Assembly (NCBI GenBank): GCA_030697205.1
Contig: JAUYQP010000010.1
Coordinates: forward strand, 88,015-152,014
Reading direction: 5' to 3'
Source of the DNA: Mycobacteriales bacterium
GTDB lineage: Bacteria > Actinomycetota > Actinomycetes > Mycobacteriales > SCTD01
Length of the DNA: 64,000 nt
In this document: piece by piece, positions 54,071 through 62,625 of the stretch
Layout: every line of letters begins with the position of its first letter
Numbering within the stretch: position 1 is the stretch's first letter
Program-made: the position numbers and the translations under genes
Notes under the pieces: generated by a model
The model's database searches: none
The model's input: only the letters and a program-made list of their open reading frames with translations
Told to the model about the DNA's origin: nothing

Positions 54071-54869
54071 CTTCGTCCGGGTCGAGAAGCCGCGACCTCA
54101 CGTCGCCCTGGTCACCCTCGACCGGCCCGAGCGCATGAACGCAATGGCCTTCGACGTCATGGTGCCGCTGCGCGAGACCCTCGAGTCGGTGGCCGTCGAC
54201 AACGACGTGCGCGTCGTCGTCCTGACCGGTGCCGGCCGGGCCTTCTGCGCGGGAGCCGACCTCGTCGACGCCGGCTATCCCCCGGGCATCGACGGGCTGG
54301 CGCTGCCCTCCATCGGGCGGCGCTCCATGAAGCTGCTCGAGGACGTCGTCACGACCCTGCGCGAGCTGCCCCAGGTGGTGGTCGCGGCCGTCAACGGCCC
54401 CGCCATCGGCGGCGGCTTCTGCCTGGCGCTGGCCTGCGACATCCGGCTCGCGTCGGAGAGTGCCTACTTCCGGGCGGCCGGCATCAACAACGGGCTCACG
54501 GCCAGCGAACTCGGCCTGTCGTACCTCCTCCCCCGTGCGATCGGCGCCTCCCGGGCAGCCGAGATCATGCTGACCGGTCGCGACGTCGACGCGGCCGAGG
54601 CCGCCGCTGTCGGCCTGGTGTCGCGCACCGTGCCCGAGGGCTCGCTGCTGGAGGAGTGCTTCGCCGTCGCGGACCGGGTCGCCGGCTACAGCCACGTCGG
54701 GGTCCAGCTCACCAAGCAGACCCTGCGCTCCGGCCTCGAAGCCGGTTCGTTCTCGAGCCACATGGAGCACGAGGGCCTTGCCCAGCTCTACGTCCGCCTG
54801 CTGTCGCGCAACTTCGAGGAGGCCATCACGGCCCGCAAGCAGGGCCGGGATCCCGTCTTCGAGGCTTAG
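54063..54869 (+). CDS. Enoyl-CoA hydratase family protein
   Basis: 268-residue crotonase with VALVTLDRPERMNAMAFDVM, AFCAGADLVDAGYPPGI and NGPAIGGGFCLALACDIRLASESAYFR, resembling EchA12-type proteins. It has no Glu pair typical of classical hydratases that I can assign with certainty. The best start is TTG, overlapping the NTF2-like stop, with GGAAGAG a few bases upstream. Last metabolic gene of the kstR2 operon. Confidence 0.87.
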   Translation: MSDFVRVEKPRPHVALVTLDRPERMNAMAFDVMVPLRETLESVAVDNDVRVVVLTGAGRAFCAGADLVDAGYPPGIDGLALPSIGRRSMKLLEDVVTTLRELPQVVVAAVNGPAIGGGFCLALACDIRLASESAYFRAAGINNGLTASELGLSYLLPRAIGASRAAEIMLTGRDVDAAEAAAVGLVSRTVPEGSLLEECFAVADRVAGYSHVGVQLTKQTLRSGLEAGSFSSHMEHEGLAQLYVRLLSRNFEEAITARKQGRDPVFEA

Positions 54870-54955
54870 GCCAGGTCTCCACGCGACCAAATAGTGACAA
54901 GCGATGGCCCCAGTGGGCCATGGCGCTGCACGCCCCGGCGCGAGAGCCTGGCCAC

Positions 54956-56962
54956 ATGACGACCGCCGCACACGAGCGGATGCTCCTGGACCTCGCCCTT
55001 ATCAGGGGGAGCGCCGACGACGTCCTGGCCCGTGCGGCCATGCTGCTCGACGCTCCGGGTGACCGCACAACCGTCCGGCTCGCACCCGCTCCGGGAGGAG
55101 AGCCTCGCACGCTGGAGGCCGGTGGCGGACTCGACGGGGAGGTCCTCGAGCGGGTGGCGAGCGTCCTCGACCGGTTGCTCGAGGGCGTCGACGACAGCGA
55201 AGCTCTCAGCAACCAGGTCCGCCACTTGGTCGCGGCGCAGCGCATCTCCCGGGTGGGCAGCTACGACTTCGAGATCGCCACCGGCACCAACCGGTGGAGC
55301 GACGAGCTCTACCGGATCTACGGCCGGGAGCCGCAGAGCTTCAACGCCAGCTACGAGGTCTTCCTGTCCATGCTGCACCCGGCGGACCGCGAGCACGTGA
55401 TGGCGGTGCACCAGCGCTCCCTCGAGACCCTCGAGCCCTACGAGATGGAGGAGCGGGTCGTCTGGCCCGACGGGCAGATCCACACCCTCGCGAGCTGGGG
55501 CGAGATCGTCACTGACGCCGACGGTCGTCCGGCGCGGATGGTCGGCATCTGCTGGGACATCACCGACCGTCGCGAGATGGAGGCCCAGCTGGTCCGCCAG
55601 TCGCTCCACGACAGCCTCACCGGCCTCCCCAACCGCACGCTGCTCGTCGACCGGCTCCAGCACGCACTGGCCCGGCTCGCGAGCCACCGCGGCACGGTCG
55701 GCGTGCTGCTCCTCGACGTCGACCGCTTCAAGGTCGTCAACGACAGCCTCGGGCACGACGTGGGCGACGAGCTCCTGCTCGCGCTCGCGACCCGGCTGCA
55801 GTCGCTGGTGCGTCCTGGCGACACGCTCGCCCGCTTCGGCGGCGACGAGCTGGTGCTGCTGTGCCCCGAGCTCGGCGACAACGGCCAGGCCGACCTGCTC
55901 GTCTGCACCCTCGCCCAAGAGCTGCTCGACGCGGTGCGGCAGCCGCTGTCGGTCGCGGGGGCGGGCGGGAGGGAGGAGGTCGTCCTCACCGCCTCGCTCG
56001 GCATCGCGCTGTCGAGTTCGGCCACGGCGACAGCCGGAGCCCTGCTGCAGGACGCCGACGCCGCGCTCAACGAAGCCAAGCAGGCCGCCCGCGGTCGGGC
56101 CGTGCTCTTCGAGCCCCGGATGCGCGCCGCCGCGGTCGGGCGCCTCGACACCGAGCTCGAGCTGCGGCGAGCGCTGCGCCGACGCGAGCTCGAGGTGCAC
56201 TACCAGCCCGTCGTGGACCTGACCGACGGCCGCGTCACCGGCTTCGAGGCACTGGTGCGCTGGCGGCACCCCAGTCGCGGCCTCGTGCTGCCGAGCGAGT
56301 TCATCGGCGTCGCCGAGGAGACCGGGCTGGTGGTCGCGCTCGGTGCGTCGGTGCTCGACCGTGCCTGCCGGCAGCTCGCGCAGTGGCAGGACGCGGGGCG
56401 CGCGCTCACCGTCGCGGTCAACCTCTCGGGGGTGCAGGTCGGTGAGCCCGGCCTGGTCCCGATGGTGCGCGACACGGTCGCGCGCAGCGGCGTCGACCCC
56501 GACGGCCTGACGCTCGAGATCACCGAGACGGCACTCATGCGCGACGCGGAGGGCGCGTTGCAGGTACTCACCGCCCTGCGCGCCATCGGGGTCCACCTGT
56601 CGGTCGACGACTTCGGCACCGGCTACTCCTCGCTGGCCTACCTGCGCCGCTTCCCCGTCGACGTGCTCAAGCTCGACCGCTCGCTCGTCATCGGCGTCGA
56701 CCACGACACCGACGGCTCGGCACTGGCCGCGGCCGTGCTGGCGATGGGCCGCGCGCTCGGGCTGACCGCGATCGCTGAGGGTGTCGAGTCGGCGGCGCAG
56801 GTGGCGGCTCTGCGCCGGCTTGGCTTCCAGCGGGTGCAGGGCTTCGTCTTCTCGGGCGCCGTGCCCGCCGAGCGCTGCGACGACCTGCTGGCCCGTCCCT
56901 TCCAGGTCCCGCACCAGCGCTCGAGCAGCGACTCGACCGCGGTCGAGTCGTCGCCCTACTAG
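54956..56962 (+). CDS. PAS-GGDEF-EAL cyclic-di-GMP protein
   Basis: 668-residue sensor of cyclic di-GMP turnover, with no membrane segment. After a roughly 90-residue N-terminal domain comes a PAS fold (about residues 105-200, ISRVGSYDFEIATGTNRWSD). The GGDEF domain has RFGGDELVLL near residue 294 and an RPGD inhibitory site five residues before it. The EAL domain (from about residue 395) has GFEALVRW, DDFGTGYSSLAYL and KLDRSLV, so both activities may be intact. In-frame ATGs 36 bases upstream make the start uncertain. It follows the steroid operon by 86 bases; its stop overlaps that of the next gene. Confidence 0.92.
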   Translation: MTTAAHERMLLDLALIRGSADDVLARAAMLLDAPGDRTTVRLAPAPGGEPRTLEAGGGLDGEVLERVASVLDRLLEGVDDSEALSNQVRHLVAAQRISRVGSYDFEIATGTNRWSDELYRIYGREPQSFNASYEVFLSMLHPADREHVMAVHQRSLETLEPYEMEERVVWPDGQIHTLASWGEIVTDADGRPARMVGICWDITDRREMEAQLVRQSLHDSLTGLPNRTLLVDRLQHALARLASHRGTVGVLLLDVDRFKVVNDSLGHDVGDELLLALATRLQSLVRPGDTLARFGGDELVLLCPELGDNGQADLLVCTLAQELLDAVRQPLSVAGAGGREEVVLTASLGIALSSSATATAGALLQDADAALNEAKQAARGRAVLFEPRMRAAAVGRLDTELELRRALRRRELEVHYQPVVDLTDGRVTGFEALVRWRHPSRGLVLPSEFIGVAEETGLVVALGASVLDRACRQLAQWQDAGRALTVAVNLSGVQVGEPGLVPMVRDTVARSGVDPDGLTLEITETALMRDAEGALQVLTALRAIGVHLSVDDFGTGYSSLAYLRRFPVDVLKLDRSLVIGVDHDTDGSALAAAVLAMGRALGLTAIAEGVESAAQVAALRRLGFQRVQGFVFSGAVPAERCDDLLARPFQVPHQRSSSDSTAVESSPY

Positions 56963-57411
56963 GCCACGAGGCCCGCGGCGATGAGGTCGAGCGTGGTCTC
57001 ACTGTGGGGGAGCACCAGCGACGTCGCCTCGGGACGCGCCGACACGACGCGCTGCACGGGGACAAGGCGCACGGTCGCCGCGCGCGCCGCCGGCACGGTC
57101 ACCTCGACGGGCACGGCGGCACCGTCCGGCGCCGGCGGAGCGAGGCTCAGGATGGACAGACCCACGCGGGTCGGGGCGGTCAGGAGGTCTGCGAGCGTGA
57201 CGACCACGGGGTCGTCCTCCTCGTGCAGCGGCACGACCTGGTGCACACCGCAGACGCGGCAGTAGAGCCCGAGCTCGCGGTCCTCCCAGGAGATGCCGCG
57301 CACCCAGGCCAGGAAGCCACGAGGACCCGCCTCGGTCAGCGAGAGCGGGCGCTCGGTGCCGCAGGGGTCGCACCAGCCCGTCCATGCGGCGATCGCCTTC
57401 ACGTCAGTCAT
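56959..57411 (-). CDS. Zinc-ribbon-like hypothetical protein
   Basis: 150-residue protein of unknown function. The N-terminal third has two Cys pairs, WCDPCGTE and YCRVCGVHQ, likely a zinc ribbon; the rest is strand-rich with no motif recognised. Its stop (TAG) overlaps that of the PAS-GGDEF-EAL gene on the other strand by four bases. Upstream lie TGAC-type repeats (GTCACACAGAGTGAC as an inverted repeat) that might be an operator. Confidence 0.65.
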   Translation of the reverse strand: MTDVKAIAAWTGWCDPCGTERPLSLTEAGPRGFLAWVRGISWEDRELGLYCRVCGVHQVVPLHEEDDPVVVTLADLLTAPTRVGLSILSLAPPAPDGAAVPVEVTVPAARAATVRLVPVQRVVSARPEATSLVLPHSETTLDLIAAGLVA

Positions 57412-57613
57412 GCGCCGCGCCTCTCGTCAGGCAGACGGGTCAGGGCCTGCACGATGTTCGTCGGAGCAAAGCGGGCAGAAGCGCATGACCCGCCGTGACC
57501 ATCTTCTTCTAGTCACCGAGGGTCACTCTGTGTGACTACCCAGGCCACCGCGCGTCACCCACCCCACCGTGCCGGTCTCCCGCCATCCCCCCACCCCCGG
57601 CGTCCATTGGCCA

Positions 57614-57675
57614 TGATCACCAGGTGGTCTGCACGGCGATCGCCGGCGTGTCGCGTGCAGATCCCCTGTCGATCA
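57614..57675. repeat. 62-bp imperfect palindrome
   Basis: Arms TGATCACCAGGTGGTCTGCA and TGCAGATCCCCTGTCGATCA pair at 16 of 20 positions around a loop holding CGGCGATCGCCG. Left flank is C-rich and right flank G-rich, as for the GATCTTCGCC elements. It lies downstream of fadA6. Confidence 0.6.
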
Positions 57676-57693
57676 CCGGTCCGCGGGGTGCGG

Positions 57694-57741
57694 CGGCGGG
57701 GGGCGGCGGAGGCGGGGCGGTGTCGGGGTGGGGCGGTGGGG
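57694..57741 (+). other. G-rich tract with quadruplex potential
   Basis: Five or more runs of at least three G occur in under 50 bases, ending one base before the stop of fadA6 on the opposite strand. The strand-specific pattern could form a G-quadruplex on the plus strand, or pair with the C-rich tract left of the adjacent palindrome. Confidence 0.5.
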
Positions 57742-58893
57742 CTACAGGCGCTCGAGGATCGTGACGTTGGCCTGGCCGCCGCCCTCGCACATCGTCTGCA
57801 GGCCGTAGCGACCACCGGTGCGCTCCAGCTCGTGCAGCAGCGTCGTCATGAGCCGCGCGCCCGTGGCGCCGAGCGGGTGGCCGAGCGCGATCGCCCCACC
57901 GTTGGGGTTGACCCGCGCGAGGTCGGCGCCGGTCTCGCGCTGCCAGGCGAGCACGACCGACGCGAAGGCCTCGTTGATCTCCACGACGTCGATGTCGTCG
58001 ATGGTCAGGCCGGTCTTCTTCAACGCGTGGGCGGTGGCTGGGATCGGAGCAGTGAGCATGAGGACCGGGTCGTCGCCGCGGACGGACAGGTGGTGCACCC
58101 GGGCGCGCGGGGTCAGACCGTGGTCCTTGAGTGCCTGCTCGGACACGACGAGCAGCGCGGCCGCGCCGTCGGTGAGCTGCGAGGCGACACCGGCGTGGAC
58201 CCGCCCGCCCTCGTTGAGCGTCGTCAGCCCGGCCATCCGCTCGAGCGACGTGTCGCGGCGCGGGCCGACGTCCTCGCTGACGCCGTCGTACGGCTCGATC
58301 TCGGCCGTGAAGCGGCCCTCGTCGATCGCGGCGAGGGCGCGGCGGTGCGACTCGAGGGCGTAGGTCTCCATCTCGAGCCGGCTGATGTCCCAGCGCCGGG
58401 CGATCTCGTCGGCCGACCAGAACTGCGACAGCTGACCGGGGCCGTAGCGCTCGACCCAGCCCTTCGACGTCGTGAAGGGGTCGGGGAAGCCGAGCGGCTC
58501 GGCAACGGTCATCGCCGAGGAGATCGGGATCGCCGACATGCTCTGCACGCCCGCGGCGACGACGATGTCGGCCGTGCCGCTCATCACCGCCTGCGCGGCG
58601 AAGTGGACAGCCTGCTGCGACGAGCCGCACTGGCGGTCGACGGTGACGCCAGGCACCGACTCGGGCAGCCCGGCGGCGAGCCACGCGGTGCGGGCGATGT
58701 CACCGGCCTGCGGGCCGATCGTGTCGACGCAACCCATGACGACGTCGTCGACGGCAGCGGGGTCGATGCCTGCCCGGGTCACCAGCGCGCGCAGGACGTG
58801 GGCGCCGAGGTCGGCGGGGTGCACGTGGGCGAGGCCGGTGCCCTTGCGGGTGACCGGCGAGCGGACCGCCTCGACGAGATAGGCCTCAGGCAC
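57742..58893 (-). CDS. fadA6: Thiolase FadA6
   Basis: 383-residue thiolase close to Rv3556c in length and context. The nucleophilic Cys is in VTVDRQCGSSQQAVHFAAQ near residue 90, and the C-terminal His and Cys motifs NPNGGAIALGHPLGATGARL and MCEGGGQANV are intact. FadA6 thiolyses the linear dioxo-acyl-CoA made by IpdAB. GTG start with GGAGGGG upstream. Overlaps the SDR gene by 8 bases. Confidence 0.92.
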   Translation of the reverse strand: MPEAYLVEAVRSPVTRKGTGLAHVHPADLGAHVLRALVTRAGIDPAAVDDVVMGCVDTIGPQAGDIARTAWLAAGLPESVPGVTVDRQCGSSQQAVHFAAQAVMSGTADIVVAAGVQSMSAIPISSAMTVAEPLGFPDPFTTSKGWVERYGPGQLSQFWSADEIARRWDISRLEMETYALESHRRALAAIDEGRFTAEIEPYDGVSEDVGPRRDTSLERMAGLTTLNEGGRVHAGVASQLTDGAAALLVVSEQALKDHGLTPRARVHHLSVRGDDPVLMLTAPIPATAHALKKTGLTIDDIDVVEINEAFASVVLAWQRETGADLARVNPNGGAIALGHPLGATGARLMTTLLHELERTGGRYGLQTMCEGGGQANVTILERL

Positions 58894-59644
58894 TGGTGTC
58901 CCCTCCTGCTGTGTGGAAGGCGGGGATCTCCCCGCCGCCGTCGACGACGAGCTCCGTGCCGGTCGTGTAGCGCAGCTCCGGGGCGGCCAGCGCGAGGCAG
59001 GCCGCCGCGACGTCGGCCGGCGTCGCGAGCCGGCCCGCCGGGATCGTGGCCTCCACCGCGCGCACATCCGCGCCGTAGGTCTCGGCCTCGGTCGCGATGA
59101 GCCCCGGCGACACGCAGTTGACCCGCACGTGCGGCGCCCACTCGACGGCCAGGGCCCGGGTCAGCGTCACGAGGCCGGCCTTGGCGGCGGCGTAGGCGGC
59201 GGTCCCGGGCGCGGGTCGGATCGCCGCGACAGACCCGATCATGAGTACGACGCCGCCCTCGGGCTGGCCGGCCATGACGCGCTGGGCGGCCTTCGCGACG
59301 TAGAGCGGGGCCAGCAGGTTGAGCTCCACGATCCGCTGGTGGAAGCGCGGGCTGGCCTCGGCGACCAGCGCCGACGGCGAGCCGCCGGCGTTGTTGACGA
59401 CCACGTCGAGCCGACCGGTCCGGGCGACGACCTCGTCGACCAGCGCGTCGACCGCGGCGGGGTCGCGCACGTCGCAGGCGAGGAAGGGGTGGGGGCCGGC
59501 CTCGGTCCGGCCGCACACCACGACGTCGGCGCCCTCGGCCGCGAAGGCGTCGGCGATGCCGAGCCCGAGGCCGCGGGTGCCGCCGGTGACGAGGACTGTG
59601 CGGCCGGTGTAGCGGCCGGTGTGGCGGCCCGTGTCGCTGCTCAG
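58886..59644 (-). CDS. Short-chain dehydrogenase with CTG start
   Basis: 252-residue FabG-like SDR: NAD(P) motif VLVTGGTRGLGLGIADAF near residue 16, NNAGG near 90, the YAAAKAG active site and a SPGLIATEAETYGA loop. The only start compatible with the N-terminus in this frame is CTG, overlapping the upstream gene's TGA as CTGA; no ATG, GTG or TTG occurs between it and the Rossmann motif. The short N-terminal extension has a repeated TGR (HTGRYTGR). A dehydrogenase step in steroid degradation is likely. Confidence 0.82.
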   Translation of the reverse strand: MSSDTGRHTGRYTGRTVLVTGGTRGLGLGIADAFAAEGADVVVCGRTEAGPHPFLACDVRDPAAVDALVDEVVARTGRLDVVVNNAGGSPSALVAEASPRFHQRIVELNLLAPLYVAKAAQRVMAGQPEGGVVLMIGSVAAIRPAPGTAAYAAAKAGLVTLTRALAVEWAPHVRVNCVSPGLIATEAETYGADVRAVEATIPAGRLATPADVAAACLALAAPELRYTTGTELVVDGGGEIPAFHTAGGDTSA

Positions 59645-61242
59645 CGGTCGACCCGCACGGGCATGTCGAGCGCGGCCTCGCGACCGAACGCCATCGCCGG
59701 CGTGATGCACGCGCCGGGCCCGGGGTAGGCGTGGCCCATCATCGAGGCCATCGTGTTGCCGCAGGCGTAGAGCCCGACGATCGGCGTGCCGTCCTCGCGC
59801 AGCACTCGGGCGTGGGCGTCGCAGACCAGCCCGCCCTTGGTGCCGAGGTCCGACAGCACGACAGGACCGGCGTAGAAGGGCCCGCGCGCGACCGGTGCGA
59901 GCGAGGGGTTGGGGTGCTCGTGCGGGCCGGGGATCCCGGGGTAGCGCTGGAAGACCGCGAGCAGCTGCCGCTCGTAGCTGCCCTCGCGGCCGCGCCCGAA
60001 GTCTTCGTCGACACCGGTCGCGACGAAGCCGTTGTAGCGCTCGACCTCCGCCACCAGGTCGGGGGCGTCGATCCGCGCGGCCAGCTCCTCGACGGTCTCG
60101 GCCATGACCAGTGCACCGGCCTCGACCCACGGCGTCAGGTCGTCACCGGGGCGCAGGCCCGCGAAGCCGTAGCGGTCGACGTAGTCCTGATCGATGACCA
60201 GCCACGACGGGATGGTCAGCCCGTCCTTGGCGTCGGCGGCGAGCATCTCGTGACCGAAGGTGTTGTAGGGGGTGCCCTCGTTGATCCAGCGACGGCCGGC
60301 GCGGTTGACCATGACCATGCCGGGTGCGGCGCGGTCCCAGAGCAGGAACGACGAACCGCCGTCGGGGCGGATGAAGCCCGGCGCCCACCAGCAGTCCTCG
60401 AGCAGGTCGGTCGCCGCGCCGAGCGCGATGCCGGCCCGGATGCCGTCGCCGGTGTTGGCCTCGACGCCGAGCGTCCAGTCGTCGCGCGCGACCGACGGCT
60501 GCTGGTGCTGCTGGCGCATCGTGGCGTTGCGCTCGAAGCCGCCCGAGGCGAGCAGCACGCCCGACGGCGCGTCGACGTGGAGCACCTCGCCCTGCTTGGA
60601 GACGACCGCGCCGACGACCCGGTCCCCGTCGGTGACGACCTCGGTGAAGGCGGTCTCGAGCCAGGTGTCGACACCGGCGCGCTCGCAGGCCAGCAGCAGC
60701 TGGGCGATGAGCGACTGACCGCCCCACCGGACGCCCTCGGGGCCGGGGTCGGGAATCGGCGGACCGCCGTGACCGAGCGGCAGCGTCGGCCGCACGCCGG
60801 GGGCCTGCACGAAGGCGTCGTACGCCATGGCCTTGGGGGTGATGGCCCGGCCGGTGAGCATCGCGCCCGGCTCGTCGGGGTGGTAGTCGGGGTAGCCGGC
60901 CATGAAGTTGAAGCGGACGCCCTGCTCCTCGAGCCACGCGATGGTCGGCGCGGCGGCGGCGAGGAAGGCCTCCTGCATGTGGCGCGGCGTGCGGTCGCCG
61001 ACGGTGTGCGCGAGGTAGTCGAGCGCGGTGTCGTGGTCGTCGGGCTGGCCGGCCTTGAGGACATGCAGGTTGTACGGCGCCCACAGGCCCGCGCCCGACA
61101 GCGCGGTCGTCCCGCCGAACCACGGCGACTTCTCCACGACGAGGACCTTCAGCCCACGCTCGGCGGCGGCCAGCGCACCCACGAGCCCGCCCGCACCGGA
61201 CCCGGCCACGAGCACGTCGTAGCCCGTCACGACAGCAGCCAC
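59641..61242 (-). CDS. KstD-family FAD dehydrogenase
   Basis: 533-residue FAD enzyme of the 3-ketosteroid dehydrogenase / fumarate-reductase flavoprotein group. FAD motif VLVAGSGAGGLVGALAAAERG near the start, WFGGTTALSGAGLWAPYN, and the C-terminal YPGPGACITPAMAFG match KstD-type active sites. Position in a KstR2-like-box operon with fadA6 suggests a late ring-desaturating or related step rather than the classical 1(2)-dehydrogenation. GTG start taken for GGAGGG just upstream; a second GTG lies 12 bases downstream. Confidence 0.85.
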   Translation of the reverse strand: MAAVVTGYDVLVAGSGAGGLVGALAAAERGLKVLVVEKSPWFGGTTALSGAGLWAPYNLHVLKAGQPDDHDTALDYLAHTVGDRTPRHMQEAFLAAAAPTIAWLEEQGVRFNFMAGYPDYHPDEPGAMLTGRAITPKAMAYDAFVQAPGVRPTLPLGHGGPPIPDPGPEGVRWGGQSLIAQLLLACERAGVDTWLETAFTEVVTDGDRVVGAVVSKQGEVLHVDAPSGVLLASGGFERNATMRQQHQQPSVARDDWTLGVEANTGDGIRAGIALGAATDLLEDCWWAPGFIRPDGGSSFLLWDRAAPGMVMVNRAGRRWINEGTPYNTFGHEMLAADAKDGLTIPSWLVIDQDYVDRYGFAGLRPGDDLTPWVEAGALVMAETVEELAARIDAPDLVAEVERYNGFVATGVDEDFGRGREGSYERQLLAVFQRYPGIPGPHEHPNPSLAPVARGPFYAGPVVLSDLGTKGGLVCDAHARVLREDGTPIVGLYACGNTMASMMGHAYPGPGACITPAMAFGREAALDMPVRVDR

Positions 61243-61304
61243 AGGCCCTCCACCCTTGTGCGACACGGTTTCCGGCAGTCTTTCCGGCAGGGTGTGTTCA
61301 GTCA

Positions 61305-61318
61305 AGCAAGCGCTCGGT
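61305..61318. promoter_or_regulatory. Imperfect KstR2 box
   Basis: AGCAAGCGCTCGGT differs from the consensus AnCAAGnnCTTGnT at one position (CTCG for CTTG). It lies between the KstD-family gene (63 bases from its start) and the IclR gene, so it probably controls the fadA6 operon weakly. Confidence 0.7.
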
Positions 61319-61369
61319 AGATTGGTACCGGGCAGCGGGACACGTCTCGCTCAGCGGGAAGGGGAGCCA

Positions 61370-62248
61370 GTGACGGAGCCGACGGGCAGGCCGCTCATCC
61401 CGGCGTCCGCGCCCTCGATGATCGAGCGGATGACGATCGTGCTCGAGTCCTTCGACGCGGCCTCGCCGCGGCTGTCGCTGGCGGAGCTGGTCGAGCGCAC
61501 CGGCCTGCCCCGCTCCACCGTGCACCGGATCCTCGAGAAGCTCGTCGAGCTGCGCTGGCTCGACCACCGCTCCGGCACCTACGGCCTCGGCATGCGCTCG
61601 CTCGAGCTCGGCGGCCTCGCGGTCGCCAACAACGAGCTGCGCGACGTCGCGACCCCGCACCTCTACGCACTGCACCAGCGCACCGGTCTGGTCGCCCACC
61701 TGTCGATCCTCGACCGTCGCGACGTCGTCGTGCTCGACAAGGTCGGCGGTGCGGTCGCGGGGACCGTCCCGACTCGCGTCGGCGGGCGCACCCCGGCCCA
61801 CGCGACCGCCGACGGCAAGGCGATCCTGGCCTGGACCGACAGCCGGCAGGTCGACGCGATGTACCGCGAGCGGCTGCCCTCGCGCACCCCCCGGACCCTC
61901 ACCTCGCTCGAGATGCTGCGCCGCGAGCTCGCGCTGGTGCGCCAGCGCGGCGGGGTCGCCTGGGACCGCGAGGAGGCCTGGGCGGGGGTGAGCACCGTCG
62001 CTGCTCCGCTGCGCGGGACCGGCCGCGCGATCGGCGCGCTGTCGGTCAGCGGCGACGCGCGGCAGGTCCGCTTCGAGCGACTGGCGCCGCTCGTCACAGA
62101 GGCCGCGCGCGAGGCCTCGGTCGCGCTGTTCCCCAGCGAGCCCAAGCCCCGCCGCCGCCGCACCGGCCTCGAGCCCGAGCCGTCGCCGTGGCCCGAGGGC
62201 GCGCTCGACCGGCTCATCGAGGGCATCGGCGGGGACTACTGGCTGTGA
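61370..62248 (+). CDS. IclR-family regulator
   Basis: 292-residue IclR protein. The N-terminal winged helix reads LSLAELVERTGLPRSTVHRIL near residues 38-57, and the effector domain has TPAHATADGKAILAW and the RQRGGVAWDREEAWAGVSTVAAPL region typical of the family. It is divergent from the fadA6 operon and may sense a pathway intermediate. GTG start with AGGGGAG upstream; GTGA overlap with the next gene. Confidence 0.92.
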   Translation: MTEPTGRPLIPASAPSMIERMTIVLESFDAASPRLSLAELVERTGLPRSTVHRILEKLVELRWLDHRSGTYGLGMRSLELGGLAVANNELRDVATPHLYALHQRTGLVAHLSILDRRDVVVLDKVGGAVAGTVPTRVGGRTPAHATADGKAILAWTDSRQVDAMYRERLPSRTPRTLTSLEMLRRELALVRQRGGVAWDREEAWAGVSTVAAPLRGTGRAIGALSVSGDARQVRFERLAPLVTEAAREASVALFPSEPKPRRRRTGLEPEPSPWPEGALDRLIEGIGGDYWL

Positions 62249-62613
62249 GCCCGTGCCCCTGCGGCCTGCCGGCCCTTCTCGACGACTGCTGCGGCCGCGT
62301 CCACGGCGGAGCTCCGGCGCCCACCGCCGAGCTGCTGATGCGCTCGCGCTACAGCGCCTTCGCGGTGGCGGATGCGGCGTACCTCCTGCGGTCCTGGCAC
62401 CCGAGCACCCGCCCGCGCAGCCTCGAGCTCGACCCTGGGCAGGAGTGGCAGCGCCTGATCGTGCTCGAGTGCACGCGCGGCGGGTTGCTCGACGTCGAGG
62501 GGACCGTCTCCTTCGTCGCCCGCTACGAGCTGCACGGCACGCCGGGTGCGGTCCGCGAGACGAGCCGCTTCAGCCGCCACGACGGCCGGTGGGTCTACCT
62601 CGACGCCGTGTGA
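62245..62613 (+). CDS. YchJ-family SEC-C-like protein
   Basis: 122-residue protein of the YchJ/UPF0225 family: PCPCG near the start with a following CCG (SEC-C-type zinc motif), then LLMRSRYSAFAVADAAYLLRSWHPSTRP and the second half RFSRHDGRWVYLD. The biochemical role is not known. GTG start overlapping the IclR stop. Confidence 0.92.
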   Translation: MSPCPCGLPALLDDCCGRVHGGAPAPTAELLMRSRYSAFAVADAAYLLRSWHPSTRPRSLELDPGQEWQRLIVLECTRGGLLDVEGTVSFVARYELHGTPGAVRETSRFSRHDGRWVYLDAV

Positions 62614-62625
62614 GAGCGTCGGGAG

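Larger units (their letters stand above)
57412..57741. other. 330-base gap without a supported gene
   Basis: Contents: a GTCAC-rich cluster at about 57509-57535 (GTCACTCTGTGTGAC, an imperfect inverted repeat); a C-rich tract at about 57537-57600; an imperfect palindrome at 57614-57675; and a G-rich tract from about 57694 to the end. Short open frames cross it but none shows coding signs. Confidence 0.6.

Noticed and set aside
57509..57535. GTCAC repeats upstream of the zinc-ribbon gene
   Set aside because: Possible operator, but no regulator is adjacent and the arms are only five bases, so it is mentioned only within the gap entry.
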